DNA of 64,000 nt, from positions 2,108,001 through 2,172,000 of the forward strand of contig NW_026999320.1 in NCBI RefSeq assembly GCF_037126465.1, in the 5' to 3' direction. Within the stretch, counting starts at the first letter, position 1; every line of letters begins with the position of its first letter. Made by a program: the position numbers and the translations under genes. Positions 56,401-64,000 of this stretch are shown here, one piece after another. The notes beneath the pieces were generated by a model that saw only the letters and a list, made by a program, of their open reading frames with translations, had not been told where the DNA came from and did no database searches. The DNA comes from Ornithodoros turicata. Its lineage: Eukaryota; Arthropoda; Arachnida; Ixodida; Argasidae.

Positions 56401-58996
56401 CAAATTCACTACCACGGGTACAGTGTTGGGGGGGAGGGACTGAACTCCCTAAACCATCCCACCGGCTTACGCCACTGGTGGATGACGTGTTAAAGAACTG
56501 TGTTAAAGAACTGTGAAAAAGCCTGGTGCACGACCCCAGAACTGGGTGAACAACTGCGAGTCCCCGAGGTCGTTATTAGAGCAGCGCAGGGGGTGAATGT
56601 GCAGAAAGTAAGTCAGAAAAAGGGGTATTATGGAAAAACATGGTACGTGCAGTCGTGTACAGTGTTTCTTTTTTTCATTCAATAGAGAGCACTTCACAAA
56701 AAGAGCAATAAATGCAAAAATAAACAAACATAGATAGAACATAAATAGAAACAGGTGCTACTTTTGACATAGCACCTGTTTCTAACTCAAGTGTCAGAAA
56801 AGGAGCGCTCATTTTTCTTTTATCGCTCTGTACTGAATTAAAAGAAAAAAGAAAACCTCCTGTATAAGCAGCTTTGTCGGTCAGTTAGTTTGGCCTGTTT
56901 TCCTTGTTCTACTTTTTTTTCGTCTTGTGTTTGTTTCTTTTTCTCCCAAAAAGGGGAAGAAAAGACACAAAAAAGAACAAAAGAACAAAAGAGAACAAAG
57001 TGACCCAAAAAAGATGAAATGACTAACCAACAGCTATGGCCGCATGTAGTTTTTCTTCCGTAATACCCATTCTTTAGACTTACTTTCTGCATATTTCGCC
57101 CCTGGCTTTGCTCTAACACTTGACCCCCTAAGGACTGCAGTGGTTTACCCAGTTCTGGGTCAGTACAGCACACTTTTTCCTTTTGCACACATTTCTTTAA
57201 GATATCATCTATACCTTGACTTTAAATATGAGGCCCATGATGTGTCGCCATGCCAAGCTCATGCAAACACTTGTGTGGTATGAACTGAATGCAAAGCATG
57301 AGCACCAAAGCAAGCATTTCGGGAAACAATGTTGGCCGCCGGTGGTCCTGCTGTGTCCTTTTTGTTGTGCAAGTATGATCAACACAAGGACAACAGCAAA
57401 ACATGCACGCGCTCCTGCTTTGCTCTTGTTCCTCTAATGTCAGTCAACTTCTACCAAAGGAGGAGTTGAGCCAGACCACGCGACCAAGTGTTTTCACGAT
57501 ATGTAGCACACTGCAGCAAGTGTCACCCAATTGTATAGAGTAAGGTTTGATTGGCACAACAATCGGTCATGAACCTCTAAGAAAAGTACGAGTGGCACGA
57601 TGAATTACAGATATTGCAGCTGACAGAATTTACGTGGTGGTACACCACAACGGAATACAGAGAGGGTGCTTTACCACATTGCCTTTCCCCTGTTGCGGTT
57701 CTGCTCGTGCTTGGCTGATCCTCCTCCAAATTAACGGATGGCTGTGCCAGGGCAACCATCGACTCCTGTACAAAGGCGTGTGTAAGCAAATGGCAGCGAG
57801 CAAATTCTTTTGCTTGCAGTAAACACCTTTTCTGCTGGCTCGGCTTGCATGTTAGGGCCTGGAGTTAGTTGTACAGTGGATAAGTGGGGAATGATGTCAT
57901 CATCAGCGATTGCCACGAAGCATGCAAAATCCTTGTCGTACAACTGCAAATACACATTAAAATATCAGAGTAGCATACTGGGAAGCAGGAACTCAGTGGT
58001 GCAGTATAATGGCTGGAAGCACAGCATGTTGTTCTCTAGCTGTGATGAAAATTCAGAGATTGTTTCAGAAATAGTTACATAAGTAATATGATGCAACACA
58101 AACACTCTGAACCTGCCCCTGGATGCCACCCAAAGGGTCATGGATGGTGTTTTCTTATTTTTGGAAACAGCACGCTTCACAAAAACAGTGGTGACAAGAA
58201 AACGGGGGCTACTTTTTTGCTATTTGATTTAGTAACAAGTGCTATATAACCAGTAGCACATGTTTGTATAGCCTACGATCTCCTTTTATCGCGCTCAGTT
58301 TCCAATAATAAGAAACACAGTGCAGATTGCAGCGCTTCACACTTAAGGCAGGCCGAAAAAAAAGCTTTCATCCTTGTTACATGCTTACCTCACTCTTTTT
58401 CTCCTTGACAGAAATGACCTCGCGGACACACAACACCCAAGGCTAATGCTCAATTTTTGGGGGCTCATCTGAAGACCGTCTACATCGTTACTAATTTTTT
58501 CCGACCATGCTTCACAGAAATTTTGGAATGCCGCAAAACCATGAGACCGGGAGTCCAAAATTACAGATGATCGTGTCGCCCATAGTACATTGCCTCACAC
58601 TAAATCGTGATATGCATAACTGCTGTTCCTACGACTGGTTTCATGCTACAGAAAACATCGTTGGCCGGTCCATCTCCAAGGGACGCAAAGTACTTAGACG
58701 CCGGTATGCTGACCGGCACGCTTGCGTTTCACTTTGTATGATACTCAAACGCAGACATGCTGCCACAGAAATAACTTATGATAAAATATGAAACATACCT
58801 TGAACACAGAAGCCGTGCAGAATACATGTCTGCTCAACAGGCTGCATTGCTGTACAGCGTCTTTTAGCCTCATCAGCGTCAGAACCGCAACATCGTGAAA
58901 CTGAAACGTCCGTTTCAGCTCAGTGCCTTCCACCTCGACGAGACAGGCCAGCGCCGACATCAGGCACCGAAGGTTTAGACTGCCAATCACCTTCAC
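53457..58996 (-). CDS. Multi-exon gene, uncharacterised protein with YPS...KFKNERRK module
   Basis: Minus-strand gene assembled from splice signals. Exons: 58,996-58,799 (ATG; ends VFK), 57,943-57,827 (LYDKDFACFVAIADDD), 57,765-57,675, 55,812-55,663 (LPDFGWLDAPLL), 55,566-55,479 (YPSRIFYYKVVNLFLERYP), 54,547-54,392 (SSWLVALRNKFKNERRKL), 54,020-53,706 and 53,648-53,457 (stop). All introns are GT-AG. Phases agree except between the third and fourth exons, so one exon of about 2 kb intron space is missing. A candidate starting near 56,045 (ALKCMKCNLERC) fits one side only. The N-terminal two exons look like a PB1/ubiquitin-like fold. The YP..Y....L..KYP.L.D...sW...LR.KFKNERRK module is known from uncharacterised animal proteins, some labelled SAM-domain-3-like. 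Basic tail RRKRRKQK suggests nuclear location. Function unknown; it may descend from a transposon. Confidence 0.65.
56515..57180. repeat. Inverted pair of an exon-like repeat with central hairpin
   Basis: 56,515-56,660 and the reverse complement of 57,033-57,180 are diverged copies; both contain CCCAGAACTGGGT and ATGCAGAAAGTAAGTC-like blocks. Between them 56,746-56,784 is a perfect 15-bp hairpin (TAGAAACAGGTGCTA). It lies in an intron of the minus-strand gene. Confidence 0.65.
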
Positions 58997-60595
58997 GAGT
59001 GTAATTTACAGACAGTAAACGTTCTACCCGCAGTTTCAGGTGGTAGTTCCGCGCGGACAGCGAACGACATGCAAATCCGTGCAAACCAAACCGCCAATCT
59101 ACAAAGGATTGGATTAGATTAGATTATGCGCTGTAGCCAGCGCCACCACGCCTGATTATTACGTTTGTTTACTCCTATTTTTGCAGGACAGTAACCAATT
59201 TCACTCTTCAAATTGGTTTACACCTCCGTTGTCACGAAATTGTCATTTTCTGTGGCTTTCTGTAGCAGCCGTGCGGCCAAGCAGCCAGACGCCATCTCTT
59301 CGCGCATGCGCTATTCCAAGAATGGTCCATGGTACGCTACGCTGCTTCTCGGAGTTGTCGTGTAGCTATAGGGACTGTGCGACAAACTGGAGGCGCCTCG
59401 ATGTGGCCTCCGGAGAAATTACCTTGCGTGATAGCCGCCGGGTAGTCAGCTTTCTTTACATGTGAAGTGCGGGCATCTTTTTTTGCCACAGCATCGCTAA
59501 CTGTGCCAGCACCTAAAAGAACTCTTCATTAGGAACCAGATGCTTCATTTCTCGTGATATATACGCTTCCAATACCACCGAGGTCACTAGACTCGCAGCG
59601 AATAGCGTTTGTGACGCGCGTTCGGCCATTGCATGAGGTGTGGACAACATGAGCTAATATATTCTATATCTTTTGTTCTAGTTTCGATGAAACTGAATGA
59701 GGACCTGCAAAATGATCAATGATTTACAGTTTCCACTTTCGTGATGGTGAAACGCCGCTGGATACTGTATCACCGTCAAATGCACCGACGAACCGGCAAC
59801 CTATTTCGAGATAATAATTGAGGTGTTTCATCGCGAGGGCCCAGAGCCGATATTGCTCCCGGTATGACGAGTCTCACAGTGAGAACACAACCTCTACGTT
59901 GTCCAAAAGTATTTACTCACCGACCATTTCACAGCTTTCGTCCCGCAAGCCTACGGCGGTAGCCGAGGTAAAAACTCATATACTTTCTTCTTTGAGGATC
60001 TCTTTAGCGTTATTGTATCTGAAGATACTGGAAAAAACTGCAGTAAAAGTTCAGGCAATAAGTTGTGACCCCCACGTGTTTATTCGTATGGATAAAACGG
60101 ACACACGATGTAAATTTCGGTGACGAAGCTATGTGTGTGCAAAGACGACGAAAGGAATACAAGACTCAGTCAAAACATATTACAAATGGCTGGAGTCAGA
60201 GGAATAGACGTATATACCCTTCGCTAGCAAGCCAGAATTTTGTGAGGAGTCAAATATAACCATCCTCTCGACGTATCACTCACAGACCGGACAGACGCGA
60301 GTGGCTGTTCTTCTTCCGTACTGTTAGATGCATTATAAATACGGTGGTTGCTTCTGTGCAGTTTGTCTCCATTCTCTGCGTTCGCGCCCCAGAACGGTTC
60401 CACATTACTTGCACTTCGAAAATTAGCCCTTCTAATTACGGCGGTCGCCACGGAAGCTACGGTTCCACTTGAGAATGCATAGAACGGGCGGCGTGGTATC
60501 ACTATCACGTCGGATACGTCCAAGACCGCCACAGGCGGCGTGTCGCGACGGAGCAGCGCGCCCCCTTTAGGTGTCGCACGGTCCCTATTATAGTT
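58997..60595. other. Intergenic stretch between divergent genes
   Basis: No gene supported. It presumably contains the promoter of the minus-strand gene (59.0 kb). A short GATTAGATTAG-type microsatellite lies near 59,108-59,125. Confidence 0.4.
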
Positions 60596-60599
60596 GTCG

Positions 60600-63226
60600 T
60601 TTGCGTTTTTTTTTCTTCTCCGCGAAATGTCTGGACCGCCAAACTGCCAGGAAAGTGTTGGAATATCCTGAGACAAGCAAGCGCTCAAGTAGCCATCCGC
60701 AGACGACGGTAAGATTTTATCTCCTTTTAGAGTAAGTCGTAGCCATGGGACTGATCGAATACAGTCATTCCTCATTCTGTATAGTTTCGTTTTATTTGTT
60801 TGGCCATACTGTTTGGATAGCGTGAGTTGCTCTATGCATGGGTTGTCACTATGTCTCATCTCACCCGCTAACGCTGACTTACTTGTAGCTTGCTGCGGAT
60901 GTTCGCAAATAAGCACGCAATCGTCTTGAATTGGCAATTTCAATTAAGGAGCTTAAGAGAGTGGGCTTAATTAACGTCGATTTGCACTTTTGTCACTCCT
61001 CCTCAGATGTCGAACCAGCAGTGCCACACCTGTCCACGGTGCCGGTGGAAGACGTTGACGTTGAGGTCCCTCTTTCGCCACATAGGCTCGTCGTACGCTC
61101 ACGAGCGAGACTGGGTCTGTGCTTTGGAAGGGTGTATGCCCACATATAACTCATACGTTACCTGTCGGAGACATGTGTCCAACAAGCACAATGACCTACT
61201 ACAAAGTGAAGATCAGGAAGCGAGCACATCACAGGACGTTCAAGGGAGCAGTAGTCAGCGCCACATAGAATTTGCTGACGAAAATATTGAAGATTCCCGA
61301 AATGTGGACGTGGAAGGTCATGCGGATGAAGCTCAGGCGAATGCTGTCTCCACATGTGCCTGACCCCATTAAAAGCTTAAGCTTGCTTTTTCTCAAGTGG
61401 AAAGAGGGAATGCGCCTGCCAGAGTCATCAGTGAGCGAGATTGCAAGTGATGTCATACTCTACCTTCAGCAGTTTGCACAACACTCTGCAGACATGCCAC
61501 GCGGAACAGCCATTAAAGATCTGATAAAAGAACTTCCCGTGCTGCAGACAAAGCGGGGCTGTGGACGATATTGGCAGAGCACATTGCCATATGTAGGGCC
61601 GACAACAATCGTATTGGAAACAAAGCCAAATGGAAAGGCTGTGACTTATCAGTATATTAGCTATCCTGAAGGTCCTAAAGCGGTACCTAGAATCCCCAGG
61701 TGCCTCTTACAGATGTGAACACTAATCTAGAGAGGGCCGCTTGGCTTCAGTTTTTGATGGCTCTGTGCTGAACGATCATAAATATTTTCAGGGTGACAGC
61801 AGTAAGTTGTGTATTCAAATGTACACAGATGAGTTCGACCCCTGTGACCCTATAGCTGCAAAAAAAGGAAAGCACAATCTCATGGTTGTATATTACTGCG
61901 TCCTGAACGTTCCTCCTGAGTATCGATCTCTTCTTCAACACATTCATGTTGCATTGATCGTGAAGGAAAAACTTGTGGGAGAGTATGGACTCCAGCGCAT
62001 CTTGCAACCACTTCTGAAAGATGTTGCAGAGCGGGAGACAGAAGGGATTGTGGTGAACTCAACGAGGCACACCGGATCGGTACTGTGTCTTACCGGAGAC
62101 AACTTATCGAGTCATCGTGCAGGAGGCTTCTCCTGCAGTTTCACTCATGGACGTGTGTGCCGCTTTTGTATGGCTGTACATTACGAGTTTTCTGTGAAGC
62201 ACAGCGAGAAAGATTTTGTTATGCGTTCTTCACAGGGGCACAGATAGCATCTTGAAATGTTTGAAAATGAACTTCCCACATTGTCGCTGTACGGCGTGAA
62301 GTCCAAGTGCTCACTGACATTTCAAGCATGATGAAATGATCCACGTGACGCAAAAAACAGACCAGAACCCATTTCTCGAACCATGCTAGTGGGCAGTGGC
62401 ACACTAAGAGGGAGAGCATCCCAGAAATTTTGCCTTTTTAGGCACCTTGTGTTATATGTTGGTGAATGTGCGCCGTCAGGAAACAGGACTTGGAAGCTCT
62501 ACCTTTTGCTAAGAGAGGTAATCGACCTTATAATGTGTCGAGACATCCCTGTCGACTATGTGCCTTACCTCTATCGTTGGATCGAGCTGTTCCGGCAAGA
62601 ATTCAAGTCAGTTTTCACTGGTTCCGTGCAAGACGCATTACATCCTGCATTATCCAACCTTTATATTTAAGTGTGGACCGCTCGTTGCATTGTGCTCAAT
62701 GAGGTACGTGTCCAAGCACCAGTATTTTAAGGATGTGGCAAGGAAGATAAAGAACTTCAAAAACATTGCTTTCTCGCTTGCACACAGGCACCAACTTTAC
62801 GAAATGTTTATGTGGACACAGCAGACCTGCGATGATGTCGTTACTACAGTCGCCAGCAAGCCTGTTCTTCCAGTACATGCGCATGAATCATTGAAGTTAT
62901 ACCTCACTACCAACAACGTTCAGGAACCGCAGATATTTTCTATGAAGAGTGTGACAGTAAATGCCCGGACATACGCTGTGGGCTGTGTAGTCGTGTCTCA
63001 AGTGCATGAGGATCATCTGCCAGAGTTTCTGGAGGTCTGCGGCATTTATTCACTGAATCGCCGCATTACTCTACTGCTGAGAAAACTGATGACAGAGGAG
63101 TTCGACGAACACTTACACGTGTACATTGTACATCGCAGTCAAGAAACATTTGTGAGAAAGACAGGCCTTTCGATTACCAGTCAGACTTGCAAGCAATCCA
63201 CAAACGGGGAAACAAGGATGTCATAA
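60600..63226 (+). pseudogene. Transposon-type gene with C2H2-like N-terminus, spliced leader, decayed
   Basis: A non-coding first exon ends at donor CGGTAAGA (GT at 60,709). The acceptor CTCCTCAG sits directly before ATG 61,007. The protein starts with two Cys/His clusters (CHTCPRC...FRHIGSSYAH and C...C...RRHVSNKH). Later blocks QMYTDEFDPCDPI, VPPEYRSLLQHI, CLTGDNLSSHRAGGF, RVCRFCMA, WKLYLLLREVIDL, KHQYFKDVARKIKNFKN and LPEFLEV follow the order of a widespread uncharacterised transposon-associated family. Frames change near 61,350, 61,720 and 62,640, stops occur near 62,247 and 62,327, and the last frame ends at 63,226. Superfamily not determined. Confidence 0.65.
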
Positions 63227-63306
63227 ATCCACGTCAGGCTATCTTGTGATCTTCATGTGGCTCTGACATGCAACGCTTTGTAAAACCGTGCCTTGGTGGC
63301 GCAAAG

Positions 63307-63341
<35 letters not shown>

Positions 63342-64000
63342 ATGTTCATCGTGTAAATAACGTGTAAATTGTAAATATTGCTGGTATTGCGACCATCACG
63401 TGCTCTCCTCACTAACCAACTGTCCACTTATGCTCCATTTTTGCAAACCACTTGTGGTATTTTGCATTGCACCAAACGTTCATCAAAGGGATTTAGTGGT
63501 GGTGTTTGTGTGTGCGTGGTGTCCGGAGGAGTGGTAGCTCAAGGAGCACATGTTTCAGTCAGATACTGTGACCTGAAATGATATGTCCTTATTTCTTGTT
63601 TCATGTATCAGAAGCGTAGAGAATGTTATATATAAAACACACCAGGCATTATCGTGGCATGCACATCCCTCAGAAAATGCATTTGTACAGATCAATCACA
63701 GTGCCACACAGATCTGCGTAAAACCCACAGCAAATCAGTGCATGTTTGACAAACTCAGCAAGGACTCCGACAACAGGCACGTGTACATGCCCGTGTACGT
63801 GGTGTATGTGTGTGTTGTCCAAGGACCTGCTGCATTTGCCAATATGGTAGCTTATTACCAGCACGCTCTTTTAATTCTCTCCTTACATGCATTTAAAAAA
63901 AAATATCTGGATGCGTAAGCTGATGCATGCATAGAAATGTGCGCTCCTCAACACCCCTTTTACACCAATACTCGACATATGGTGTAAAAGAGGAGTTAAG
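63227..64000. other. 3' flank with TG microsatellite and inverted repeat at window edge
   Basis: 63,308-63,338 is a (TG)n run. 63,952-63,998 is an inverted repeat (CCCCTTTTACACCA ... TGGTGTAAAAGAGGAG) with a 12-bp spacer, perhaps the end of a transposon continuing past the window. No gene seen. Confidence 0.5.
63308..63338. repeat. (TG)n microsatellite
   Basis: About 15 uninterrupted TG units. Confidence 0.95.

Noticed and set aside
60224..60943. 240-codon open frame on the minus strand
   Set aside because: No recognisable domain, low-complexity composition, and it overlaps the predicted non-coding leader of the plus-strand transposon gene. Probably chance, though its length is notable.

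Overview
The window looks like nuclear DNA of an arthropod, most likely a chelicerate of the hard-tick type. The grounds are an M13 (neprilysin-like) ectoenzyme gene with a 12-kb intron, a Penelope-like reverse transcriptase, a tRNA-derived SINE with A-tail and target-site duplication, several MITEs, a Maverick/Polinton, and long intergenic stretches. No bacterial operons or ribosome binding sites are visible. The species assignment is inference.

Layout. 1-14,633 is one tandem satellite array of roughly 50 monomers in three length classes (264-265, 271 and 273 bp), with two dimeric higher-order patterns. It is broken once by an 878-bp TTAA-flanked (piggyBac-type) insertion at 4,519-5,396. 15,075-16,115 is a non-autonomous DNA transposon with CAGGGTGTCG-type inverted ends. 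17,090-29,762 is a complete-ended Maverick/Polinton: a 71-bp terminal inverted repeat (one mismatch) and a 6-bp target duplication ATTAAG. 30,168-44,157 holds two exons of an M13 peptidase-like gene on the plus strand. Their shared intron contains a 769-bp MITE, a minisatellite, a SINE, a Penelope relic and a hAT relic. 44.2-53.4 kb is gene-poor and full of MITEs and a fold-back element. 53,457-58,996 holds a multi-exon gene on the minus strand. 60.6-63.2 kb holds a decayed transposon-type gene with a C2H2-like N-terminus and a spliced 5' leader.

The Polinton has a recognisable complement. On the minus strand, in order of reading, are a small acidic-tailed ORF, packaging ATPase, a basic core-like protein (two ORFs), retroviral-type integrase with chromodomain, penton-like minor capsid protein, a small basic virion-type protein, double-jelly-roll-type major capsid protein and an adenain-like protease. 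A protein-primed type B DNA polymerase lies at the left end. Nearly all are broken by stops, frameshifts, a 99-bp palindromic insertion (capsid gene) or end truncation (polymerase). Between protease and polymerase lies an accessory block (20.1-21.7 kb) that does not match the core genes. It has small ORFs that become open only when 53-56-bp GT-AG introns are removed. Two of them are tandem paralogues sharing a Cys/His motif (CGGLWS...HW...RP.LGC). They sit behind a TATA box, five exact 10-bp repeats and a TGACGTCA site. This block is the best candidate for an undescribed system. Its function cannot be read from the sequence.
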